Position numbers and translations under genes: made by a program. The notes under the pieces are model-generated. The model saw nothing but the letters and a program-made list of their open reading frames with translations, had not been told where the DNA came from and did not search any database. Of a stretch of DNA of 64,000 bases, positions 26,301 through 40,400 are shown one piece after another. The stretch's first letter is position 1, and each line of letters begins with the position of its first letter. Origin of the DNA: Orbicella faveolata (lineage: Eukaryota > Cnidaria > Anthozoa > Scleractinia > Merulinidae); NCBI RefSeq assembly GCF_002042975.1, contig NW_018150256.1:1583122-1647121 (forward strand), written 5' to 3'.

Positions 26301-29300
26301 TTAACACCCGGGCAAAAGCCAACGGAAAATCGTCGTACCAAATCGTGTCCAGGAGTTGGTCAGTGCACTGAGGTGCGGGCCTGGAAACCTGGTAAGTACC
26401 CAGTTATTAAAATGCACCCAGGCCTCTTAACCAGCACCAAATCAGCCGTCGCTATGCATCCTTCCAAGCAAGCCACCATTTCTTTCCCAATTATATATGT
26501 ACCAACTATGAATACCGAGACCCGGTGAGACTCTTTTCAGTACTCCTTGTATAGCTGTAGCATCAAAGAAACACTACTTAGCGTCAAAACTGTGTATTAT
26601 CAAATGATTATTGGCCGGCAGCTTTTACTGGAATGGTTGATAATCGTCAGTACAGGTGGATACAAGCCAGCAAAGAGGTCAAGTACACATGGTGAAACAA
26701 GTGTTGTTTCCGGTTTAAGCCACTGTCACTATGAATTTCGTTTTCTCCAGACCCTCGGAATTCGACGTCTTAAGTATTGTTAATCGTTAATTTTCAAGTT
26801 ACTAATATAAGCGTCTACTGACGAATCATCACAGTTTTGATGACGAACTGAAGTAAAAAAACACAGGCCAGTTTGTGTGACACGTGACGCCGCTTAAGTG
26901 CGCGCGGTGCCGAAACGTCGCACAATTCCAATGCTGCATAAATGATTTATTTTGCTTTTTTTTTTTCAATGCAGCTGACTGTAGAGAAGTGCTGTTAGCT
27001 GGAAACAAAACTTCCGGAGTTCACACAATAAGTCCTTTAAACAACGAATATGAATTTGACGTTTTCTGCGACCAGGAGACTCAGGGAGGTGGTTGGACGA
27101 TCATTCAGCAGAGGAACGACGGCTCATTAAGTTTCTTCAGGACGTGGGATGAATACAAAAATGGTTTTGGAACAGTTGGCAGCCAATCAGAGATGTGGCT
27201 CGGCAATGACAAAATTCACAGCTTGACCACCGAAAACACTGAACTTTTGATTCAGTTGGAAGCGTTCGATGGCAGCAAGGGATTTGCAATGTACAGCGAC
27301 TTTCACGTTGCAGGGGAAAACGATCATTATCGACTTTCTCTAGGCGATTTTTCAGGCAATCTTCCCAATAAACTAGGGACGCATAGTAATGCTATCTTTT
27401 CAGTGGGAACCTGTGCAGACGTCCAGGGAGTTGGCTGGTGGTTTACTTCTTCATGCGGTGAGGTGTTGCTAAATTCTCAATATGGACAAAACACCGGCAA
27501 TATGACGTGGGACGACTTTCCCAATTCAGGCGACGCTGGTGGAAAACTCATGACAACTAGTATGAAAATAAGGAGGACAGAAGGTGAGGGGTTACTTGAA
27601 GTTCCTTTCCTTTATAACTCTACATTTTTGGCTAAAGTCACTGTAACTACCGAAAGGAGCCGGGTGTGCTGCTGTCGTATAATGTTAGGTGATTATCTAA
27701 ACCCAGCAAAGCAACAGCCAGCCGAGAGAAGTGATGCTTGCTATTTAAAATAAGTTTTTAATTTTGTGGTTACGATTTGTTATTGATGGGCCACCGAAAA
27801 TGGGAGAAATGAAAAAAAAAAGTGGTGTAGAATTTTCCTACGTCTCATGCAACATCAGAATGAACGAACTTAACTACATGTTCCTCACATAGTCCACAAT
27901 TTACAGTTTTACAGATTTTTCAAAACATTTACTGTCTTATTTGCTCAGATTCCTTTCGAACGTTCTTCGAATTTTGGTTAAATGACACACACTCAGTGTC
28001 CAACCTTCAGCGTGCGAAGTTGTGATGTTCAGCAGGCGTTCTAGTCATAATAGGAAGTGGAATTGCCGCAGTTGTGGCTCCGCGCCAACTCATGACTTAA
28101 TATTACTGAAACGCGTATTACGCAAGCTAAGAGGGAGGGAGTGGGTGGGAGCAGGGGTGAGGGAGGGAAGGAGAGAGAGAGAGGGATGAAGAAGGAGAGA
28201 TCGGAAGGAGACAACTGAAAGAGGGAGTGGCGATATAGTGGTTGGAGGGAATAGGTGGGTTAATGGGTATTTTACTGAATTCGTTTGATCAAATATATTA
28301 TTCCTTTTTTTTCAGGTTATTCAGGAGACTATACTTTAATTTTTGGAAAAAATACCGCAGAAACAAGTATTATTCTTTGGCGAACCGTCCTAACAGAGTT
28401 CAAAGCTTTCACTGTGTGTCTTTGGCATAAGCTCTACGTTCAGGAGAATACGATGACCTTGCTGCGATACTTTGCAGAAGATGGAAACTTCACTCTGATT
28501 ATTAAAGACTTCAACGATGACGGTGGGCCCTCGTTGTCCTTAATTATATGGCCGAGGTATGACTCTGAGAGTTTGAAATTTTTTTTTTTTCAATGAATTG
28601 ATTAGAAGCAGACTTAGAAATTCAAATCATACAAAATAATTTTGAAGAATCGCCGCACGCTGCTGAGACATATATACATCAATGAGGTTTATACTTCGAA
28701 TATCTAAAGATTTGGTTTGAAACGAACTATTTTTTATCAGCAAGTTGTTATGATAATTTCCCTTGTTTCCGTTTAGTTTGAAGATTTTCTGATACAGTTT
28801 TGGGCACGAACTTAAAAAATGTCAAGCTTAGCTTCGCTTTTGGTGCGGAATTCTAATTTGTTCTTTAACTTGCAAGTACTCAAGGCATGTAGGTTGTGAT
28901 GAATGAAATTATCCATTTCCTGCAGCTTCTGTGTCAAAACGAGTCTGGAAAAGCGCTTTGCAAGCACAATTCTCAAACTCATTAATAATTCATCAAGTTT
29001 AAACAAAGGAAATCATGACCGTGACGGTGTTTGGATATCTGATCTTAATTAACATAGATTTTTACGATTTTGGTTCTCCGTTTTCTCCTTAGTTTTAGTT
29101 TCGATTGAGAAGATCTAACAAACACTCGAGACAGTGTTTGACCACATTTCCAAACACCCCAAAGCTCGTCAAAAATACTCCGCTGCGCGTCGTATTTTCA
29201 ACTCTCTTCTTGGTGTTTGGAAATGTGGTCAAACACTGTCTGTCGTGTTTGATATATTACTTCACTACTTGTGAAAAAGTAAAAAAATAAGAAAAAGAGT

Positions 29301-32300
29301 GAAGTAATCTTATGCTAGAAGACTCGTTTTACATGAGGACTCGTTTGGAATCCGAGACACAGGACAACTTTAATTGGAAATGGCTTTTCGGTATCAACAA
29401 ATACCAGGAGTGCATGTGAACTTTGCATTCGCTTGCATTGTTCATAACTAGCTGTAGTGCCCAATATGTCGCCTCTATATAAAAACTAACAAGTAACAAG
29501 TAAGTAACAACAAGTAGCAAGTAAGTAAAAACTTTATTTAACGAGGGTAGCACATTACAGTAAAAACTGGTAAACCAGTGGCCCTCAATGTAAATTACAA
29601 ACAGTAATAATAGTAGGACAGATACAGCAAATTAAAAATTACAAATATTGTCTAGAAAATAAGAAAAAGTGTATACATTAGAATTTTAAGATAAAAGACA
29701 TTTACAGGAGTAGAAACTTTACAGGAAAAGATTGGATTAACGCCTGACGTTAGTGCCAAAGTTTGATTGGATAATTATTTGCGAAGGTATAATGAAACTA
29801 CCCCCGTTTCTCATTTGTTTGCAGTTCCGGGAAACAAAGAGCAGGTGTGAAATTTCCAACGCCAGATGGCAGCTGGCACCATCTGTGCGTTTTATGGTCA
29901 AATAGTGGAGGAAAGGCCACTGCATACATGGATGGCACTTCAACATCTTTCTCCGAGAGAATCGGCGACGGGGTGACATTCAGTGGCAGCGGAAAACTGT
30001 TGTTTGGGGCCGTTCAGGCAAAAAGCTCAAACCAACTTGAGGGAGAAGTATCGTACGTGAATTTGTGGGATAAAGTTCTATCAGAAGCTTCTATTCAAAG
30101 TATCGCGCAATCGTGTCAAGCAGAAACGGGAAACCTTTTACAGTGGAGCTTTTTTGCAGCCATGGCGGTGGGCACAGTGCAATACGTGCCGTCCTCCCCA
30201 TGCACGTCAAAAGGTATAGTCGTTGATTCTGCTTTGGGATGATTTTCCATAGCACATACTCCCCCCTCCCCCCTCCCCCGCCCTCGTTACTCCCACTCCA
30301 CCCGGCAGTATTCTGAACCCACTTTACTAGTTTCTCTGTATGCTTATGAGTTGACATACACTTTCTGCTACATAACACAATGCGGTTATTGAAACCGACA
30401 CCGGTCAAGGCCAGAACACCGACTCCTGGATCGGAATCAGACATGTGCATTATGGTGCCCACCCCAAACCCCCTCCCCACCCCCAATTCTGAAAAAAAAG
30501 AAAGACAGGGAAAATAGCGCAAAATAAATATCAAGTGTTAACTAGTGCAGATAGTTTCGTACACAGGTCTCACACTGATGCTGAAAAGTGAGTCCGTAGG
30601 AGATCTGGGCTAGTTATAATAGTACAGATAAACTACCACCCGCTTGTTTACAATTAATTCTGCCAAACTCACTCTAATCAAACAACTAGTAGACAGTTAG
30701 CGCACGAGGACGTGTAGTACATGCTCCTCTAGTGTTAACCCATAAATACCGAATTCACCGTGCATTTTAATTGGTTTTGACGAGGAGTATAGTGAGATGC
30801 GTTCAATGTTTTATGAAAATATCATTGATTGAGGAGTTTTTGCCATGAACATATGTCATGTTTTAATGTTAATAAATCGTCAATATAACGCTCAGTCTTT
30901 GCTCTGTTGATTTAGAAATGTATCACTGGAACTTTGACCAGTCAAGTACTACAGAAAGCATTGACCTGAACAACAATCACATCGCCCAACTGACTGACGC
31001 AAGGGTATCCGCTGACCAGCAGTCCCTTGTGATCGAAGACCAAGGTCACTTTGTGGCGGAGAATATCAGTTCAGATCTCAGCAAGGATCAGGGATTCACA
31101 GTTTCATTTTCAGTAAGGCAGACAGGTAACTATAGGTCATGCTAATTTCACGTCATTTTGGGTCACGATAATGTCACACCATCACCAGAATAATTCGATG
31201 GTGATGACGTGCTCTGACCTTTCTAAATGGTTGTTTCTTTGGCGCGAAAATTCAAATTCGAGCAACAATCATCAGAGAACACAACACGGATGGTGAAAGA
31301 CGAATCTCCGTGATTGTATAGTATGGTGGAATTCGGTGGCAATTTAAGGAAGCTCATTCACGGTATTTTGAGTTATTTTGGTCACGAGCAAAATTTCCTT
31401 TAAATTGAAAGAAACAAACCATAAAGGAAAAAGGATGGAGAAGATTAACACGGATTTCAAACGACAAACTTGAAAAATTTAGGCTAAAATATTCAAGATG
31501 CACAAACCGTGACGTAGTTCCTTTAATGTATTTTTTTCTTTAATATCCTCTTTCAGTTATGTCCTCCGATATACTGAAGGATGACTTTAAATCTCTCGAA
31601 GCGCTTCGCTCAGCCTTCCCAACATTCATCCGTGACTATGCAATGTGGAAGCGATGTTACTCCGCTGACCATTCATCCTGGAGCACTGCGGAATTTCATT
31701 CCAATTGCGACTCTAAGGGACCTTCTTTGACTGTCATTCGCGTTCGCGAATACGTGTTCGGTGGCTTTGTTGAACAGAGCTGGGGAGGTAGGCATTATAA
31801 TAGAATACGTCAGTCGATGAAAATAATTTTATCGCTTCTATCTTCTTCTTCGTCTTGTTCTTCCAAAATCGTAGCTCTTTTTGTTGTCAGACTATATGGC
31901 TCGCACCTTTGAGAGAAATCAAGCTCCAACGTCATTTTAGCTAAAATTACAGAGGCTTGTAGCACAAATAAAAGTAACACTCTGGATCTATGGATCACGC
32001 ATTGATGTACTGTACATTCGTAGAATGACATATTTACCTACCGCAAAGACAAAGCCGGCATTTTAAACTACGATAAAATCACTTTATTTAATATGCTTGT
32101 GGTCATACGGTGTATTATGTTCGCTTCTTTTATAAGGACACTGCGTAGCCGGGATATTTTCTCTAAATGGGCTCCTGTATGGTAGCTCCGATTGAAAGGC
32201 TGAAATGATCGAAACAAACACTGATTGAGCGGGTGTGGTCCACAATTTATACACTTTGACTTTGTAATCCCGGACTGGTAAATTCCAGCATAATTTTATG

Positions 32301-32656
32301 GTTCCATAGACTTATCAAACCTTGAAAGCTTGATAAAGCATCTTGTTACAAAATGCATGAAACGTTTTTCTCTTTGACGGAATAAAAATTAAATAACACT
32401 TTAATCTCATTTCAGTCTTCTCTTTTTTAACTATTTCTGGCTCTTTTCGATCAACTGATTATTGTCTTTACAATTCTAAAGTGACATGAGAAGAGAGACT
32501 TTTCTCATTAACAAAACTACTATTCAGAGAAGGTATATACACTTTATTCCACTTAATTTATCCTCGCATACACAATTGATCTCTTTTAAAATTACACTGT
32601 ACTAACAGCCACTCGTGACATAGCTGTTCTACCTTTTATCAATTTTTATCTTGTTT

Positions 32657-32693
<37 letters not shown>

Positions 32694-34393
32694 TCTTTCT
32701 TTCTTTTTTATTCTCTGTTCAGGAACATCACAAGATATTGGACATCAGCTCGAAGGATTCCTGTTTAGCCTGTCAAACCCGTCAGGCCAGTCATCCCAGT
32801 TTTTTCCGATCCAACAAGAAAAAACATCTGCCAGAACAGATCCTCAGCTTGGGCCAAGCTTCGGACAACGGGACCTTGAGCTCTTTCAAGACGAGTCTGG
32901 CCGACTCATGGGGTTTAGTAGATTAGGTGCTTTTTTCAATGTGACGAGTATTTCACTGTCATCTTCTGAAGCAAGGAATTACTTTGCTGGTTCTCAGAGT
33001 TTCTACCCAGACCAGGTGGAAGTGTTTTATTACCACGGTAAGTTGATACTGTGTAAAATATACTTCACGATTTTCCTCGGTGATCTTTTTCATAAACCTT
33101 AAAATTGCATGAAAAAGATATTCCATTCTGTTGCCGTCATTATCTTATTTTATTTTATTTTATTTTATTTTAGTTATTTTTTTTTTTTTTTTTGCTCTTT
33201 GACTATTAAAACTAACAAGATTGTGAAGCGAAACAGAATGACAGTTCGAGATTTGCTTGGTAGTGAAACTGAGGGTTCCTAACAAAGCTAACAACAAAGC
33301 TAAGAAGGGAAATGATTGTTAATTAGAAAGAAGGAAATAATGCTGTCAAAGATGTATCTGATCTTAATGCAGTCTTTGCCGTAACAAGTCAAGTTGTTTT
33401 CTGCTGCAATTTTCCTAATCCGTTATACTCTCTAATTGTTCTAACGCAGTAATGTGTCCGGTTGTTTTCGTTTTTAATTGTTATCTCGTCATAGTGTGCT
33501 GCGGCTGCGTCAGTTCTCAGCTGTTCTCCTTCCATAATATTGGACCATCCATGATATATTCCCAGTCTCCCAGTAGAGAAAGTAGTTATTCCACTCCTAA
33601 GTCACTCAAGCGCTATTTCGCAGTAAGCCAAGAAGACGTTTAGGTAGATTTAAGGATGCTCCTCTTTGGGAAAATCCAAGATTGGAATTTACGTCTCTTT
33701 ACTAAACAGGTTAATCCAAGATACCTCGGATCAAGGTGGTCTAAGAAACCGAAGTATCCTTGCTCAGAGTGGATTCTATCGGTTCCTTTGATGCCACATG
33801 ATCCGAGTGATTTTGGATTAATTTGATAACTAAAGAAACGCAATTTTTTTTTTGTGGATTTAAAAATCCAATCTTGGATTTTCCCAAAAACAAGAGAACT
33901 AAGATGTATTCCACGTTTCTTGTATTTTGATGTTGTTTTTCATTCAGTGCCGTCAACACCAGTTGGACTAGAAAAACAATCAATACCTGATGGCAACTTT
34001 GACAGCTCTTCAGTATTAAATGCTACCACTAGTCCACATCTCGCACGCTTAAATGAATTGCGGGATTCTCGGGCCTGGTGCTCAAGTGGCGCAAATGCAA
34101 GTGAGTGGTTGGAAGTATTCTTGGGCAAACAATACACTTTGACCCATGTAGCTCTTCAAGGTCTTGGGGAAGGTTATGATGTGACAGCCTTGACTGTGAA
34201 GTACGAAAAGACTCGCGAGGGACAGAACTGGATAACATACAGCAAGTTGGTTGATGGCAGCGAAACTTCTAAGGTAATGCTTCCTTGTTATGATTGTTCT
34301 GTTCACTTTTGTTCCTCTTTTGTCTTTTGTTTTGTTTTCTTTGTTCGTTTGTTTTGCTGATGTTGCTGTTATTGTTGTTGTTGTTGTTGTTGG

Positions 34394-34438
<45 letters not shown>

Positions 34439-37400
34439 GGTCCACTCTCCTCTTCTCTTTTCTCCTCTTAGCTTCACATCTCTTTACTTCTCTTGTCTCG
34501 TCTCGTCTTGCCTCTTCTCTTCTCTTCTCTTCTCTTCTCTTCTCTTCTCTTCTCTTCTCTTCTCTTCTCTTCTCTTCTCTTCTCTTCTGATCTCTTCCCT
34601 TCCCTTCCCTTCCCTTCCCTTCTCTTCTCTCGTCTCGTCTCGTCTTACCTCTTTTCTTCTTTTCTCAATTTTTTTGTTTTGCCTTCCCGTCTCTTATGTT
34701 TGGTCACAACACTACAGAACACCTCCCGTAGTGAACTGCAGTTTGTCAAGTTTGTTTCTGAATTTTCGCCCGCAGATAACAAGAAATCTAAAGCACTACA
34801 TAGATGCTGCTTCAACGGATGCATGTACATTTTATAATCAAGTGACTCTTATATTTTAGGTTCTTCAGTTCAACCTGTTATCGGCCGGAGTTGTGGTAAA
34901 AGAAGCATTCGTTCCGCCTTTCCAGGCTTCCAAACTTCGAATTACTTTGACTGAACAAAAAGTGTTATGCTTGAAAATGGAACTATATTTTTACGATGCA
35001 GGTTTGTAATTGACCTGTAGATGGACCCATATTGATTGTAGCTGGACTTGTTAAAATATGTTCGATAAAGTCTTCTAAAGATCTAACAGGGCAACAGCAA
35101 TAGGTTGATAACTCGCAATTAACACTGAACTACTAGTCCTCAGGGAAACAGTCCAGTTAATATTATTCCCGAGAATGTCAAAGATTAGAAGGAAACGAAA
35201 GTAGCTGGTGTCCCAAGGGACCATTCACTAATTGATTTGTTGGATTGCACGACGAAGACTTTAAAGGAATTCACGTGCAAAGGCAGTCTTCGGAAAACAT
35301 TCAATGAGAGCACACGCTTTTGGAGAAAAATCCCTGCTATACAACAATGTTGCTTCATACTACCCAATATTGGGTTAACGGTCAGGGCAGATGATTCAAT
35401 TCAGCAAACGTGTTGGCCAAATCAATAGTAATTTGGACTGTGGATTGAGAGGTCCGATATCTTGCCCTGGCCAGGGTTATTGGGTTCTGGGCAAGATTCT
35501 TTACTCTCACAGCGCATCTAATCATTTAGGCGCACAAATATCCTTCCAGCGAATTCAGTGATGGTTACAACCCTGTAGATGGGCTATTATTCCATCTAGG
35601 GGGAAGAAGAAATACTTAATATGCAGAAACCGGTGCTATGGGACACTTTGAAGCGACGCACACTAGCTCACCTTTGACAGATGAGCGACCATGGGTCCCG
35701 ATTCCTGATGTTTGAACGGAGTTTACCTTTTATATCATTTTTCGTTATTTTGTCTTCTCTCTCTCTTAAGGCTGCTCATTGGCACATGGCCTTGAAGATG
35801 GGACGATCCCCAATGAACGACTCACTGCATCGTCATCTGACGAGACAAAAACGAACGATCACTACTGGCCGCTTAGAGGGCGTCTGAACAGCAATGCGGG
35901 CTCACGTACCTGGGGACCTTATAAGCGTTCTGGAGAATCTGGCACAGTGGGTGATTGGTTCCAGGTGATTGCGTTTGAATGAATGAGCATGTCAAATCAT
36001 CAGCATCAGCATGGGGAAGTCACAACCTGATGGCCTAATTTGGCACATGCTCTGGTCGACTCCTGATCTTGGGCAAGAGGGGCTGATTCAAAAGAACGAT
36101 CCTCAGTACCCTGTGATAGTTTTCTGAAATCGTTTATTAGTTTTCTATCTCGCTAACAGGTGCCAATTGTGAAGTGATCGTGAAAAAGTCGGCACTTTCG
36201 GATCCGCCATCAGTGGATTTCAATATTTTGAGAAAATATCAGATAATCTCATGATAAAAGCCCTCGGTAAACTGTTACTTCATCTAAATTGGGTGATATT
36301 CATAAGAAGCCTTGGGGTCGGGTAGCCACGAGAAGCTCATTGTTTTAAGGCCGTTTAAGAGTGGAGTAAGGAAGGAAGAGAAATTCGTAGAAGGAAGTAA
36401 TAGAGAGGGAAGGAGCTAGTTGGTGAAGGGTATTTCAATGGCATTTAGTGGGTATGGGTATTTCACTGGACATTTAGACATTTTTGAGTCACCTCGGGAT
36501 ATGCTCCTCTGAATGAACTGTGATATCGTTTATTCGCAGGTTGACTTACAGCAACAACAGGAAGTAAACTGTATCGCAACCCAGGGAAGAGACACTAATT
36601 TACAGTGGTTAACGAATTACCAAATCGCGTACAGTTCAGAAGGAAACGACTGGAAGTTTTATGAGCAAAGCAATGGTGAAGTAAAGGTGATTTATTGTAA
36701 CGGCGTAGATTGCAGACTTTCTCTTACTGTTGGGGTCGAGCACGAAGTATATATAAGGACCTGGGAAAGGGCTGTGATGACGTCATAAGACCTGCACGCC
36801 AAATTGAAAGAGGAGAATAGTAAAGGAAAATCTGGTTAGTAGGCATTCGCACAATTAATGTTAGTCAATCGAAGATTTCCCCCAAGTAAATCGTTGTCAT
36901 TTCTAAACGAAACTAAACTCCATACCCGACGGGCTTAAAAATGCATTGCAAAGGTGTTGTTTTTAACAATTGTTACGACCCTTTCGAAAGAAGAAACAGT
37001 GCTCCTTTAAGCTATGCGCCATCTTTAATCGGGCGTTTATACAAATAATAGAGTGTTCCTATCGAGTACCTATGGGCTGATATAGTTCTCCGTGGAAATT
37101 TTATGTACTTAAAGAACAATTTTAGCCCGGAAACGAGGTTGTTGTTAGTTGTTAGAGTGGCTCGGCATGAACAGCCTGTGTCACAGACGCTAACAACATA
37201 CCTCCGGGAAATGTCAGTCTGCAAAGCAGGATAGCCCGGCCTGTAGGATGACCCTCCTGTCAAGGACAACGTGTCTTCGTAATTATCGGGAGGCCGGCAT
37301 CCTTAACGCACTCATATAAAGGGAATATCATAACTTTTACCAGTCATCGAATGACATTTATTCATATTTCCATCACTCTATGTTAGGAATTTGATGCAAA

Positions 37401-40400
37401 TTCAGATCAGCATTTGGCCGTCACAAACTGGTTTGTTCCATCTTTTTACGGAAGATTCATTCGCGTTCATGTCACCGGCATCAACAAATACTGCAGACTA
37501 CGACTGGAGTTGTACGGTAAACGTGCTAACCTAACAGGTATTTGGAAGTCTTCGCTGTGTTCTTTTGCAGTTTTGAAGAGCAGAGTTTATGCTTCTGACA
37601 GGAGGAAGTGAAATAAACCTAACAAGTTATTACGTCAAAATTCAACCCCGGCCTTTCTTACGCGAAATCCGTGTGAGGCTGCTGTCACTTTTATGTTGTT
37701 TTTTTTACCTTTATGTGTTTCCGGACCTCTAAATGCATTTCTTGGTTTTATTCTCATCTTGAATGAAAATTGATTTTAAACGAATTTTTTCTTTAACATT
37801 CTTTCATTCGCCATCTTTTGTTGAGAATTTTGTGCCTTAAAAGCAAACAGGATTTGCTATTTGACACTCGCACGTTCAGGTTTTTATATTTCGTCTGTGG
37901 AAATATACTCGTTTTGGTTTTCAATTCTTTTGGTTTGGTGGAATGCTTCTTTTTGAAGTTCGATAAAGGCTATTGTGTCGAGTAAATGATTAGTATTTTA
38001 TGGGACCTCCGCTTTCAGGCTTGGCTAAAACTAGATATTACCTTTGTTGTTCTAATGATTCACCCTTTAATATTATGCACCATTTCAGTTGAGGTATATA
38101 TAACCTCAAATACTATCAGGTATATTGTATCAATTCGACTTGCTGATGAGAAGGGAAGCTTCACAGGTTTTCGTTTTTTTTCGAATTTCTTTTTCACAGA
38201 AATATTTAGTTTTCAAAACGGCTTGGCGTTCACCGTCCGTCGTGGGCGATACGACATTTTCTTTGGGAAAGAAAACTCGTTCTGGCATATACAACATCCA
38301 TTGATCGTGAACCAATGGTTCGACGCAACACTGACGTGGACTCCTGATGACGGGCTCAAGTTTTATGTCAATGGAAAGTTGGTGGCCTCTGATGCGACCC
38401 CAGAACAGTTAAACTTACCTCTGGCGAGTGAGCCGTTTAAGCTTATGATTGGGTCAGCGGAGAATGGCGGTGGATGGAGCAGGGCTATTTCGATCAAAGA
38501 ATTGAAGGTTTGGAAGATGGCGATGAAAGAGGAGGAAAGTAAAAGGCAATCTGAAGGTAGGTGTCGTAAGATGACATTAAAATCTCTCAAATATAACAGC
38601 AGAAAGTTTCTTGTCGTTTATATAGTAGTAACAATGCAATTACTCAGATGTAACTTTATCCTTCAATCAGTTAAACACTTCTTTCTTCGTCCTTGTTCCT
38701 AATTCCATTGGTTTATGTTTTTCAGTTTATCTTAACTTTGACGATAACTCAAGGGACTGGGCACTACTGTTGAACAGTTCTAGTGGCTGGAAGCTATCTC
38801 ACGGATGTACTGAGACGGAGGGGACTGGGCCATGCGATGATGTGTCTGGCGGAGGTTAGTGACGTTTTTCTTCCCTTTCCCTTTTTTTTTTTTCCTATAA
38901 TTGGTTGGTTATTCCAACTAATCAACACATACACTGCGAGCTTGAGGTTTCTATCGGCTATCGAAGTCGAGAGAAACAGAGAGCGAGCCGTCTTATTGTT
39001 CAATCATATTACCCACTGAAAGATCAACCAAACAAAAAAGTATATTATTTTTATTTCAGAAGCCTCACGAAAACATTTCAAATCGATTCAGAGATTTACC
39101 AGCCTCTGGTTCTGTCTGCCATTAGCCCTGACAGTGTGTAGCCAATCAGATTTGCGCGTCTTCGAAATAGTCAGTCAGTGGGTTTTGCAATCAAGTGATA
39201 GTTGACGAATTCATGCAGTGTATAAGCTGTGTTAGCAAGCCTCATTGGCTGTAGAATAAAAGATCACAGACGGTGAGATTGAATCATTGACGGGTTCCTG
39301 TCAATGCTCTTCGGCCATAATGCACTAAGCTAAATCGCGCGCACTCCGAGAGCCATCTATCGTTTATCCAGTCTTTTCGCCATGTCTTTATCAACTCCGG
39401 GATAGTTTAGCTGTGTTCTTAGCTAATCAGATTGGACATAGCCAAACATTAGGTACTTTAAAATTTTAAAATTTCAAAATAAGAAGATTTGTGGGCAGCA
39501 GGCAGCAACAACTAGTAATCTTGTATAACTGAGTTTATTAATCGACCGGTTTCGTCTACTAGTGAAACTTCGTCAGGACTGAACTACAAATACAAAGATG
39601 GAACGTATTTTAAACCAAACCTTTGTAGTACAAATTACGCTCCCACTAGGGTGTGAACGACAAAACACTCAAGAAATACGTGCAGCATATGACTAAAATC
39701 CTTGCGTTAGAAAATGTGCAATGCAAGTGGGGCCCACGGATTTAACGTTAAATCCGTTCAACCCGATGTCTGTCAAAAGACAAACATCGAGTTGTACTAA
39801 GGCGGTCTATGTTCAAGCAATGACAAGCTTTCAACACGAAAATGCTTTTCCCTTCCGCGATTTCTAACGTTATTATTAATGAAGTTTTATGTTTTGTACA
39901 GGTCGATATATCCATTTCGATGCTTCGCAGCCTGAAGAAACTGCAAGATTCGTTACGCCTTCTAATGCCACCTCTTACGCATGCCTTAAGTTTCATTATC
40001 ACATGGCGGGTGCACATGTAGGAAGGCTTAATGTTTACTCTACGGGTCTCTATGAAAACGAAGAGCTATTGTGGAGGTTATTTGGAGACCAAAATGATAC
40101 GTGGAATGAGGCGCACGTCCCCGTCAACGTTATTCAACCGCAATATCAGGTAAATATGGTATTTTGTAGCCTCATTGAATAGGTAAAAACATGCGCGTGC
40201 AAGCTGTAAAAAATATAACCTTTACGTATTCTTGTATGAGTCCATCGGTCCTTTTAGCATATTGGTCCTTTGTGCTGGAATTGTTGAAGGCTTTTTAATG
40301 GTGTTTCCCTTTATCTTGTTATCATATAATTCCAGAATTCAAAACGCGAAGACGTTGGCAAGCTATTGACACTATTCACGAGCTAGTGCCCTGAGCAACT

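Noticed and set aside
26547-26783. 78-codon frame between TSP1-like and fibrinogen exons
   Set aside because: No recognisable domain and it does not fit the phase-1 exon chain.
34290-34859. Long Leu/Ser/Val-rich frames
   Set aside because: Pure translation of CTG and TCTTC microsatellites inside an intron.
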